From Gonatopus flavifemur (taxonomy: Eukaryota > Arthropoda > Insecta > Hymenoptera > Dryinidae), in assembly GCA_018340375.1 (NCBI GenBank), contig JAFFJZ010000001.1:67076001-67140000 (forward strand): DNA of 64,000 bases, in the 5' to 3' direction. Numbering within the stretch: the stretch's first letter is position 1; each line of letters starts with the position of its first letter. The notes below the pieces were generated by a model that had not been told where the DNA came from, made no database searches, and saw only the letters and a list, made by a program, of their open reading frames with translations. The position numbers and the translations under genes were made by a program. This document shows, one piece after another, positions 27,001 through 35,000 of the stretch.

Positions 27001-30000
27001 AGAGAGTTCTTTTTCCGGAATTCATTTCCCCAAGAGAACAGAAACCTTCGGGAACATTCAATGACCGTTCCTGAAGGTTTGTGTTCTCTTGCGGTTGGGA
27101 TTCTTGTGTGTTATCTGGGAAACCATCTCCCCTCTTAAAAAAATTATCGCAATTTTCAATAGTACTTTAATTGAGCTATGACCAAACCAGTGCCCCGCAT
27201 AGCACAAATGTCTCACCAATATTTCCATGTCTTGCAATATTTTGGAGACATTACTAAGACAGTTGCGCTATGTGGGTGCTGATTAGATTTAACTTATTTG
27301 TTACTGATTATCGCCTCGTTCTTTTTTCTCAATTAGTTTTTCCTTCCTAGCATCTCATCGATTGTGAAAAGAAACTTGTTATTTTTCTTCTAGGGAATCT
27401 GAATGTTGGTATAATATACTGTAGAAATGGAAATGCCATTCTGTTCTTAGAATTCTGGAATTTTTGAAGGATTTCAAACTCCGACACTCCTCGAAAAAAT
27501 TTTAAAAGCTCTTGTGAATCGTTGATCGTAACTGTTATGTGATACAAAAAGAGAAAACATTTGTTGACGCAGCAAATCGAGAATTATATACAATATAGTA
27601 AATCTTTCTTCTAACCTATACTGTTGAAATATCTGCTGAATTCTTAAACCTTGAAAGAATGCTATGAAGTTTTCTATATAAAAAATGTAATTAAATTCCA
27701 TAATGAAATGTTTAATTCAATAATATATTTATTGACGTTGAAAAATTTTTTCTCTTAATGGTAAGAATTTTCGTTTTAATTTTAATACCACATTTGTGAA
27801 ATTTAATAAATAATTGTTACATTTCAGTGGGAAATTCTGAAATTACATCACTAATTAAGTGTAGGGACTATTATTGAATTTAATATCGAAATATGATATT
27901 CCATAAAGAATTTCGTTGGAAATTCAAGAATTCTTTTAACAATGTAGCTAAAAATTCGCTCACACCGTCAACTGGATTGCTGAGAGAACAACATAATTAA
28001 CTAAAACAGCGAATTTTTCAGTATTGTATACAAAATAGCAAACAAATCCCGCTGGAGGAGCGAATATTTGTTGCTACCACAGCTAGAAATTCGCTGTCAT
28101 AACCAACAAGACCGCTACAAGTCAAGATAGCAAATAGTTTGTTGTCACAGTGAAAACTTTGCTGCTCCAGCAATACGAGCCCAGCAAAATTAGATTTTTC
28201 TGTTATAACGAATTTCTTTTTCCTCCGTTACATCACCACTGAGAACCCCAACTTGCTTCAAATGATGTAGAAGTAATCGTGTGAAAAATATCTCATGCCA
28301 CATTTGTAAAAAATACTTATATATTTGAAAAGTTCTGGAATACTTTGTAATTTTTTAGATGATTTTCCCATAATTTGGACGTGAATAACAAAGTGATAAT
28401 GCAAAAACTAGAATGCAAAGCAATCAATTGGACTGTGGATTGCAACACATAACCGGTCTGACAAATATTACGGTGTTGGAAAACACTCACTGCAAACAAA
28501 GCGGTGTCCAAACGGTGTCAGAATTAAAATACCATTAACACTACGCAGATTCTATATAGAAGTGGACCTGAGGATAGGTATCGAAGTAACACCAAACGGT
28601 ATTGGAATCACACTTCACGGTGTGAGAATGACACCATGTGGTGTGGTGAACATTATTTAGCGTAAAACTTTTATAACATCGCCAATTTTGTACGGTGTAG
28701 AATGACAAATCTTCTTGCTAAACTGGTCACAAATTCGCTGCCACGACTAACTGGATTACTGAGAGAGCAACACGATTGATTAAAACGGCAATTTTCTCTG
28801 TATACAAAATACCAAATCAATTTTGCTAGAGGAAATGACATTATTCGCTGCGATGGCCAAAAAATCCCTATCACTATCAATAAGATTGATGTAACAGCGA
28901 AAAATTTATTGCTTCAGCAAAAAGTATCCGGCTGTGTTTTTCAATCACGTACATGACTTCAGGTTAATACACATTTTACATTAAATTCAATGTACAACAA
29001 CATGAAAAAAATATAGATTATGCTATAGTTTACATTAAATTTCATGTAAAATGTGTATGGAACTCAATTCATGCACGTATTTGAAAAAAACTTCCAGCAA
29101 ATGCATCAAAATTAATGCAGAAATTTGTAACAGTGCATGCTACAACAGCGCAATGGTCACTGTGAAAAGTCTCTAGTAGTTCCAGTAGAAATCACTCTAA
29201 TAATTCTTTAGACTATTACGAGACCTTCCTGAACCTCGAAAATTCTTTGCGAAAGCCTGATGAGACTTTGCAAATCTTGGAATGCTTTCTACCAGGGTGA
29301 AATTGAGTTTTTTCCATTGTACCAACTATTGTTTCTTGTGCTTTCTTCAACCTAAAAATAAACTGTCTTTAACTACGTTTTAGATTCAGATCAAATGTAT
29401 GGGACTTCGAGACTTTCATTCCACCGGAACCGATCCTCCACCTAGAACTTTGGTGACATGAACCTCGGCGAAGAAGTGAAAGCCAGAGAAAGATCTGTTC
29501 ATTGTAATTTCAAGACAATTCATTTCTGGAAAGACAGTGTTGTCTAGTCAAATCCATATTGCTGATAGTAAAAATAAACGATAACAGTTTTAGTCAAACT
29601 CTCTCAATGTATTCAACTTACGAAGACAAATAAGACTCCATAGATGAAATTTTTCTCAACGTTTATGGAGATACCCCAAGAGAACACAAGCCGAATAGAT
29701 GAATTTCAGATCGAGTTTAAATAAATTCACATTCAACGAACGTTCATTAAACCTTCGAATATCCACAGCTTCATTCTAGATTTAATAAAGCTTTGTCCAA
29801 CGTTGTTATTCTTTTGGGGTACACTCGACAGATGCTGAGAGCTTCAAGTGAAGGAGAATATTTTATTCTTCATATTTTACCGATCAGACTTCGGAGTAGA
29901 AAAACAAAATGTCTCAAAGGGTGCCTGGCTTACGCTTTCGTCGCCCTTCCCTGCTTCATTTTCACCAGGGATTCCAGCTGAGGGCTTCGAAGGGCTTGAA

Positions 30001-30284
30001 TCCAACATTCTCTACATATTTCAAGAATTGATAAATTTCCATCAAAGCTCAGGAAATCCCCAAGATGATTTCTACTATAGGATACACAACGAGAACATGC
30101 AATTTCATCTCAAACGTCATGTGATGACAAAAAGCTGTGAGAAAAATGATTACCTCGCATACCTGCGGATTGACCTTTTGAAAAAGCCACGACATCCATC
30201 GCAGCTAGGAACCCCGTAATGCTTTCCAGATGCCTTGTCCCCGCAAACTTTGCACAAACTTTCACTACGGCCGTTATCTTCCAT
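11804..30284 (-). CDS. NR2E6: Nuclear receptor, NR2E group, PNR-like (whole gene, 7 coding exons)
   Basis: Joining seven exons gives a 1182-nt reading frame (393 residues plus stop). All introns are GT-AG and all phases agree. Residues 11-71 are a two-zinc-finger nuclear receptor DNA-binding domain, with finger cysteines at 11, 14, 28, 31 and 47, 53, 63, 66 and a P-box of CDGCRG. The extension AVQHERAPR (80-88) is typical of NR2E. Residues 89-180 are a Pro/Tyr/Ser-rich hinge. About 181-393 is a ligand-binding domain with the helix 3-5 signature [14 protein letters not shown] then [14 protein letters not shown], ending in an AF-2-like VERLLGDMV. The length matches NR2E proteins (about 385-410). 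The family comprises nuclear transcription factors of eye and nervous system development. The combination [11 protein letters not shown] plus CDGCRG favours insect PNR-like (NR2E6) over tailless, dissatisfaction, Hr51 or Hr83, but this is from memory, without alignment. Introns total about 17 kb and are packed with foldback repeats. Confidence 0.9.
12357..12603 (-). CDS. NR2E6: Coding exon 6: LBD helices 4-9
   Basis: Starting after TTTTCAAG, this exon encodes [20 protein letters not shown], the second half of the nuclear receptor LBD signature. It continues with [20 protein letters not shown], a charged helix ([17 protein letters not shown]) and [17 protein letters not shown]. The last segment corresponds to the conserved 'ALKAIVLF' helix of NR2E receptors. 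It ends GCG-G before GTACCA (GT at 12356-12355), phase 1. It is the largest coding exon and visibly richer in GC than the flanking introns. A longer open frame on the same strand across this region is out of phase with the neighbours. Confidence 0.94.
12677..12978. mobile_element. Foldback element with CCCACGCAGCAC termini, in intron 6
   Basis: TTCCCACGCAGCACTCGTT at the left pairs with AACGAATGCTGTGTGGGAA at the right, and the match continues inward for about 100 bp per arm. It contains repeated AAAGATATCTTTTAGA motifs. The whole element lies inside the 840-bp intron between coding exons 5 and 6. Its termini resemble the CCCAGACAGCAC family at 57080 and 58224. Confidence 0.8.
13009..13274. 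mobile_element. MITE-like element, CACAG/CCGTG termini, intron 6
   Basis: Left CACAGAAAAAAATACCTATG (followed by TAAAAATTCTA) pairs with right TAGAATTTACATGG followed by TTTTTTCCGTG. It is a degenerate member of the CACGG-type class and shares the small intron with the element at 12677-12978. Confidence 0.6.
13444..13610 (-). CDS. NR2E6: Coding exon 5: LBD helices 1-3
   Basis: The acceptor TACGTTGTAG is followed by AA-GAA-CTT. It encodes [16 protein letters not shown], then [20 protein letters not shown] and IHSFLQ, which is helix 3 of a nuclear receptor ligand-binding domain with the family-typical FAVRWARS. It ends CAG before a perfect repeated donor GTAAGTAAG (GT at 13443-13442), phase 0. 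The 6.8-kb intron upstream (13611-20383) holds the nested repeat stack at 16.7-19.6 kb and the interleaved inverted repeat at 14 kb. Confidence 0.93.
13946..14974. mobile_element. 1-kb element with AGGGGTCT termini and interleaved inverted repeats
   Basis: Terminal repeats AGGGGTCTACCCTAATTAG and CTTATTAGGGCAGACCCCT enclose 1.03 kb. Inside are two long inverted repeats in an A-B-A'-B' order: A 14543-14598 with A' 14721-14776, and B 14635-14720 with B' 14804-14890. There is no transposase-like ORF. It lies in intron 5. Confidence 0.7.
15281..15299. repeat. (GA)n microsatellite
   Basis: An uninterrupted GAGAGAGA tract of 19 bp within intron 5. Confidence 0.95.
15498..15728. mobile_element. TA-flanked foldback MITE, CACGG/CCGTG termini
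   Basis: CACGGAAAAAAATGTTTCG at the left pairs with TTTTTTCCGTG at the right, flanked by TA on both sides (15496-15497, 15729-15730). Inner arms pair further (GGTAAAATACGGCACTAT / ATAGTGCCGTATTTTACC). 231 bp, non-coding. Confidence 0.85.
16975..17209. mobile_element. Foldback MITE, CACGGAGAAAAATG termini, AACCAAT-rich
   Basis: CACGGAGAAAAATGTATGG pairs with CCATCCATTTTTCTCAGTG. The interior is packed with CCAATTCGTTGGTTG-type palindromes. It is followed directly by TATA and then the next element's CACGGAG terminus. Confidence 0.8.
17592..18247. mobile_element. AACGT-rich inverted-repeat element, CCCA.T.A.CACA termini
   Basis: Left CCCCAGTGAGCACATGCACG and right CGTGTGTGTTTATTGGGA are imperfect inverted repeats. 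The interior is dense in ACGTTTT, AACGTC and CAACGTT. It is nested in 17214-19522. Confidence 0.6.
18313..18664. mobile_element. 352-bp near-perfect palindrome, CACTGAGAAAAATG termini
   Basis: CACTGAGAAAAATGTGTTTC pairs with GAAACACATTTTTCTCAGTG. Pairing continues almost to the centre, including GACAATTC and ACAATTGTC stretches. It is flanked by TG on both sides rather than TA. Confidence 0.88.
19592..19635. repeat. Short hairpin GAAAAAATGTATACAATT
   Basis: GAAAAAATGTATACAATT and its reverse complement AATTGTATACATTTTTTC flank a loop of a few bases, just outside the nested stack. Isolated stem, function unknown. Confidence 0.8.
20384..20500 (-). CDS. NR2E6: Coding exon 4: variable hinge
   Basis: A good polypyrimidine tract and acceptor (TTGTTTTCAG, last G at 20501) precede CT-CAT-TTC. 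The exon encodes residues 141-179: a Ser/Glu/Val-rich acidic linker ([12 protein letters not shown]... [14 protein letters not shown]) without recognised fold. It ends AAA-G before GTTGGC (GT at 20383-20382), phase 1, which matches the next exon. The donor is weaker than the others. The hinge is the least conserved part of the family, so this exon rests mainly on phase compatibility and local composition. Confidence 0.75.
20665..22370. mobile_element. Large foldback filling intron 4
   Basis: The left sequence from about 20665 (AAAAACCGTAGTGA..., GATGCCTGGTGAAATTTG) is repeated inverted near 22255-22370 (CAAATTTTACCAGGCATC, CACTACGGTTTTT). Internal copies of a unit of about 120 bp (CATGATACGTGAAAACTAAG...) occur directly at 21346-21465 and 21899-22018, and inverted near 22030-22070. 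The unit is interrupted by the hAT-type element at 20786-21159. A poly-G run of 13 lies at 22208-22220. The open frames here are fragments. Confidence 0.75.
20786..21159. mobile_element. hAT-type MITE with perfect 8-bp target duplication
   Basis: The terminal repeats are TAGTGTTGCCGCGATATTAT and its complement ending CGCGGCAACACTA. They are flanked by ATTTAGAG at 20778-20785 and again at 21160-21167. An 8-bp duplication and TAGTGTTGCC ends are typical of hAT elements. 374 bp, no ORF, so non-autonomous. Confidence 0.9.
22570..22752 (-). CDS. NR2E6: Coding exon 3: C-terminal extension and hinge
   Basis: The acceptor is TTTTACAG, followed by CA-GTC-CAA, which completes Ala80. It encodes [15 protein letters not shown], the NR2E T/A-box extension, then a low-complexity hinge rich in Pro, Tyr, Thr and Ser that ends AFTPTI. 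The donor is a strong G|GTGAGG with GT at 22569-22568, phase 1. The reading frame continues past the donor into intron sequence, so any longer version is an artefact of reading through. The next intron is almost completely occupied by one large foldback and its hAT insertion. Confidence 0.9.
23068..23609. mobile_element. Foldback element, GACAGGGTATGATTTATG termini, intron 3
   Basis: GACAGGGTATGATTTATGCA pairs with CATAAATCATACCCTGTC. The arms extend through AAGAATCATACACGTATT and AAAAGTATT.ACACTAATAATTT. About 540 bp, in the intron between coding exons 2 and 3. Confidence 0.85.
24703..24976. mobile_element. Inverted-repeat element, CCCTGGT termini
   Basis: TCCCTGGTAGAAATTTTTCT pairs with AGGAATTTTGACCAGGGA. 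Inner arms include TTGTAACACTT / AAGTGTTACAA and CTCATGAAAAACTAGAG / CTCTAGTTTTTCGTGAG. The centre is a TATATA-rich tract. Confidence 0.8.
25911..26026 (-). CDS. NR2E6: Coding exon 2: second zinc finger
   Basis: The acceptor TTGATTATAG precedes G-AAC-TTG, completing the Arg codon split by the previous intron. The exon encodes residues 42-79, [12 protein letters not shown]... to ...NMKRD, with the four cysteines of finger II and a five-residue D-box (KENGR). It ends GAT-G before the donor GTAAATG (GT at 25910-25909), phase 1. A split between the zinc fingers and another just before AVQHERAPR are common intron positions in NR2E genes. A 4.1-kb intron separates it from the first coding exon. Confidence 0.93.
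26100..30160. other. Intron 1 content: degenerate repeats
   Basis: The intron holds no supported exon. It carries TTATCAGTACC/TCCTGACCAG repeats (26430-26560), a hairpin AAGAGAACAGAAACCTTC / GAAGGTTTGTGTTCTCTT at 27032-27093, two degenerate copies of the AGCTAAAAATTCGCTG family (about 27940-28205 and 28720-28930), and GGTGT-rich segments (28500-28650). Confidence 0.6.
30163..30284 (-). CDS. NR2E6: Coding exon 1: start codon and first zinc finger
   Basis: The exon begins at an acceptor (TTGGTTTCAG, exon base 30298). It carries a 14-nt leader in frame, then the ATG at 30284-30282 in good context (AGAATGG). It encodes [10 protein letters not shown] followed by the whole first zinc finger, through RSIR plus two bases of the next Arg. 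The donor is AG|GTATGC, with GT at 30162-30161. An acceptor lies immediately upstream of the ATG, so at least one further 5' exon must exist. That exon is probably non-coding, because the nine residues before the first Cys already form a plausible N-terminus. A coding upstream exon ending in phase 1 cannot be excluded, since the frame stays open to the acceptor. Confidence 0.9.
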
Positions 30285-30549
30285 TCTCCTTGTAGTAACT
30301 GAAACCAATTGTGAATTGGAATTACAAATGTAGAACTGTATCATGCATTCAAATAGAAATTCGTTGAATACAAATAAATTCTCCTCTTAGTGCAAGAATC
30401 GACAGCAGAAGCATACGAAATTCTTTAACATTTTTGGTTCACAAACACCCCGTAGTAGAAATTTGACAGGGAATTCCCTATTGGAAGCATGGCCCTCGTA
30501 AGGCTACAATAGGGAACTCCTAATTAAGGAAAACTTTTAATTACCTTAT

Positions 30550-31090
30550 CAGGTCCTGACATGGCATCCTGTTTAGGACCTTTCAACAATGTAACGCAGG
30601 GTTGTTGACAGGTCTCAGTCAGATTTTCCCTTTCAGTAACTCAGATATGGCATTCCTATCAGAACCTGATCAGGATTGCCTTGTCTCATCCGTATTTCAA
30701 CTATATGATAACCGACGACAAGACAGCCGAATCAGGACCTGATCAATTCAGAACGATGAATGTATCAAATTATTCAGAATTTTCACAGGACTCATTAGAA
30801 ATTTACCTGTCTTTTTTAAATGTTCAACTGAGGTCTATTTGGATCATCAGTAGAATTTCTTTTGTTGAGGGAGTTTCAAAAAATGTTATGAAAAGTGAAT
30901 TCCATGAAAATTAAATTGAATGTTAGAATATAGCTTAGATGAGGTCCTGATTGGGAATTCAATTACTACCCTGATCAGATCCTGATTGGGAAACGTTTGG
31001 TTTTTCTGATCAGTACCTTGGCTTTTCCCTGCGTTACATTTTTGTCCCTGAACAGAAATCAGGCATGCCTGATCTGGACCTGATGTTTTC
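30550..31090. repeat. Cluster of TCAGGWCCTGATCAG motifs 5' of coding exon 1
   Basis: At least seven variants of the palindrome occur in about 540 bp: TCAGGTCCTGACA, GAACCTGATCAGG, TCAGGACCTGATCAA, AGGTCCTGATTGGGA, CTGATCAGATCCTGATTGGG, CTGATCAGTACC and CTGATCTGGACCTGATG. They are probably remnants of a repeat. A regulatory role is possible because they sit just upstream of the first coding exon. Confidence 0.55.
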
Positions 31091-31173
31091 CATATCAAAA
31101 CTTCTATTAGGGCCTGTTAGACATTACTTCAGAAATTCTTTAGACGACCCTGAAGCCTCATCGCACAGAGAGC

Positions 31174-31285
31174 AGAGAATGGTAATGTTTACCATGCTAA
31201 TACAGACTGCTTGACTATTTTTATAGTAATAATTACCAGAAAATAGTGAAGAATTCTATTAGCATGGTAAATATTACCATTCTCT
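31174..31285. mobile_element. Small foldback, AGAGAATGGTAATGTTTACC arms
   Basis: AGAGAATGGTAATGTTTACC and GGTAAATATTACCATTCTCT face each other over 112 bp, with further pairing through ATGCTAATA / TATTAGCAT. Non-coding. Confidence 0.8.
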
Positions 31286-31839
31286 TCATGCAGGTTTCAC
31301 AAGGCCTAGAGGATGACTAGAGTGATTCCTACTAGCGCAGAAATGGTGTTTCACACAATTGAATTTCCTTCGATGACTATTTCTAATCATCAGTTCAAAA
31401 TATTCAGCTATAAATTTTCTTTACTGAAAATTGGACCATCTGACGCCGTATCTTGGCCCAAAACAGGACCTGAGATCCAAAGACTTTCATTTCCAGTAAG
31501 GTAATTCCCATAACCATTCGTAACATATGAATGAAATGTCTGAAAATTCTATAGGTTTCAGAAAATCTCTCATTCAATGAAGGAAAGTCAATTGATTAGA
31601 AATAATCCTCATGATATATACGAATTAAAACAGTATTGAATATTCCATTGATCCTCAAACCAAATATGGTGTTGTTTTTGACATCCACCCTACTCTCTTT
31701 TGTTCGATTGTGACTTTTTCAACCCTCCGAAGGTATAACTCCTTTCTCTTCCGTCTACTTCCCTCTTTCCCTCTCGTCTTTTCTCTTCTTGTCTGTTGAA
31801 ACCTCGAGGGCGACCTTAACATGGTCTTTCTCTTACTAA

Positions 31840-31924
31840 TATAAAAAGACCAGACCACCTGTAGGGTTCTCAGGCTCAATAATGCATCGATCGACATGGA
31901 GCATCGCTCAGACTCGATGCCGGT
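31840..31924 (+). promoter_or_regulatory. Candidate plus-strand TATA/Inr promoter with a short first exon
   Basis: TATAAAAAG starts at 31840 and TCAGGCT at 31870 puts an initiator A at 31872, the normal 30-32 bp spacing. ATGs follow at 31882 and 31896 (the second encodes MEHRSDSMP), and a strong donor CG|GTAAGC lies at 31922/31923. The 31.70-32.03 kb block is richer in GC than its surroundings and includes a (CATCGT)n tract at 31932-31955. No downstream partner exon is proven. It is divergent from the receptor's coding exons. Confidence 0.3.
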
Positions 31925-32059
31925 AAGCCACCATCGTCATCGTCATCGTCATCATGCAATGTCCTGTCTTTCGAGGGCAGCCCCTTTTTTTCCCTCTCGC
32001 AATTGCTAACACCGCAGCAATGCCGTAACGAAAAGGGATGAACGAAGTGACTTCTTGAT

Positions 32060-35000
32060 AGTTTGCTTTTATCAATTGAAAAGTATATATACATTACCTT
32101 ACCCATTCACCCTCTACACTTTCATATCTTGTATTTTTTATTCTATACATTGAAAAACAATAATACAATTTCCGGAATTGTACATAAATCTTGTTTGATC
32201 CTACACAAAATGATGGTGATGGTTTTTTTTTTGCGAGCCATAGAATTAAAATTCTTATTTGCAATTTTCAGTCCCATTTTAAACAAAAAAAATACTCAGA
32301 AAATCATTTCATGAGAGTTTCTCAAGTTACAATGAGACTGCAGGTCTGAAAATCTACATTCTCCGGTGTAGAAGAACCGAGTTGACATAGTGGAGTATGG
32401 CAAACTATGTACATCGGTATCGTTTTTCATGGAATATATGTTTCTTGACGCACCGTATGTCCCGACAAAGATGAAAATCAAACCAATGTCCCGCTATGAG
32501 TAACTCTCAACTCAACCCTGCGTCACCACGCGATCTAACTCACCTTCAACCTGTGTCTACAAAATACAGTCAATATCAATGTTTTACCAGCGTGAAATTA
32601 CACGGGGACGAATTATTTAACCCCATTCGTTATGTATGGCCGTATGTATTTCGTGTTTTTAGCATGTACAAGTAACATATGGCCTCGAATGGATTCGAAG
32701 TTAATCGTTCCAATATGTAAACCTAGCAAAGCAAATTGAGGGACGGTACTCGATATTTAGATTTCACGTAAATTAAAGTGCACGTAACTGGTTTAAACCC
32801 TTGACTTTATGAATCTACAATAATTATTTGGAAATTATAAAAATCCGTTTCATATAGATACATTGTACTTTATACTATACCACATTCCTTCCAACTTCTC
32901 CTGAATCTTTCTTATCCTTTGTTTGATTACTGTTGGGCGATCTCTCGTTGACAATCTTCAACCTTCTTCAATGTTCAAAGCTCTTCAATTTGTAGAGAAT
33001 TTGTTTTCGATGGTGTTTTACAAAATGTTTCAGTTCATTTATAATTTGCCATCCTTGACAAACTTTCACAATGTTTTTCTCGATAATGTATTTTATTATT
33101 AATACACGAACATGTACACAATTAGAACAATGCTGCTTTGATGATCGCGATGATCATGTAACATACAACTCGGATTTCAAAGTTAATTGCTGGATATCGC
33201 GGGACTCCTAACATAAGGTTCATTATTTCAGCATTTCTTGGCTGTTTTTAACATTATTTATCGGAAACAAGCGACGAGCTGTGTTTTACAATGACAGAAG
33301 ACCAACAAGGTAAAGCTCGATTATTTTCAAATGCAACATTTAACTACGTTAAATTGGACAGTTTACATGAATTTCAAAATAATACCCGTTATCTGTGATC
33401 AACCGTTGACCTGCGATTGCACACGTTGCGTTGTTTCTAGTATTGACATATGAAGGAAAAAAAAAGGTACTGATTCATTTTCTTCTTTTTTTCGTGACAT
33501 CGCTTGCGATGTCAAACGTGTGTCATACACAGGCATCACAGGTACTTCAACCATAAATTATCTCTCATCACCCCCGCTAGAAATTCCCGATAGAGAACGA
33601 TGGATGCTGTTTGTAATGTTTATCATTTTATATCAATCTCGGTTGTTTCAGTCATAATATCAGCATCTTGTCTTCAATAAACCAATGATCACAAATTTGT
33701 CTTTTCCGATCTTGTTTTTATATGCCAACCCTGGTAAAAAATGTTCATTGAATTTCATTGAATAATGAGATTTAATACAAACTTTGCAATGGTAAATGAC
33801 CTTTCGAACCTATTGAATTCTCATTAGATCCCAACAATTCGACGGGTTCGAACAATTGTAAATGGTTATTCCCCGTTGCAGAGTTAGTATTAAATCTCAT
33901 GAGTCAATGGGATTCCATAGACTTTTCAAATCAGGTAATAATTAACGAACGAGAGTTAAATTTTGTGCATAAAGACGTGAGTACAGGGAGAGTTTCATTC
34001 ATTGACCAGTAAAATGCAAACTCACCGTTTCCGATGTATCTTGTTTTTAATTATGGTGTAAGATCATCTGATATTGTACACCGTAAGAAAATTCCTCCTG
34101 AAAATTCACTGGATTATAAGGCACTTCAACTGAACTTCGGAGCGTATTTAGAAAATTCACTCATGTTCCTTAAGATACAGCAAACTTTATTTGAAAATTC
34201 AGAAAAAAGTGGCTGTAAAAAATTACAGATACTCCAAGAATGGTTTATTTAGTTGCGCATTCATGGACATGAAGTTCTGATTCTCGTTTGAAAAGATAAA
34301 ATACGTTTTCAGTGTTCTACTATCACTTTTATTTACAAATGATCAATTATTCCAAAATAATCCGTGCTGCTGATGAATTCTTTATAAATTTCCCCCATTC
34401 TATTTGAATTGAAAAATCATTTGAATGTTCTAAAATTGTCTCAAATGAAATTTTTCTAAAACCAGATATTAAATCATGTTGAAGAGATCAACGAAAAAGA
34501 TTTCCGGGTGAAAATTACTCAGCAATACAGAACAAACGTCACGGTTGTTTATCTTGAATGGATCCTCCACGACATATGTAGTTTTTCTCAATGAAACCCA
34601 GTAATGTCGTCGGATAACGAACGTGTCACGCAGGCTTTCAAGCCTAAATTAAAAAGGTATGGGAAGAGAATAGACCAGACACCCTTCTCATTAGTCTTTT
34701 TTTTCATACTCATGTTTAAGATTCATCTGTTCATCCATAAATTGATGTAAGTAAATACGAATATTACTGTGATACAAATTTTTAGTATTCCAGTTCACTT
34801 CAACGATTATAATACACAGACTGTTCAATTCGATCATGAAATAAGCCCTAGTAAAAATTGTTACAATAATGTATGTAATGAGTTTGTTACACAGACAAGA
34901 AAGTATGTTGAAGAGTACCATATTTTATAGATTTCTTAGATTTAAAGAGAATTTCTTTGCAACCCATTCTGATAAATCTTGTTTTTAATAGAAAAAATAG

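Noticed and set aside
29848..30219. 123-codon plus-strand ORF
   Set aside because: It runs antisense through the first coding exon of the receptor; its length is explained by the opposite-strand coding sequence.
31934..31955. Possible CRISPR-like or tandem regulatory repeat (CATCGT)n
   Set aside because: A simple microsatellite of about four units; no spacer structure.
31876..32106. Minus ORF with a run of aspartates
   Set aside because: The Asp run is the translation of the (CATCGT)n microsatellite; no start or splice support.
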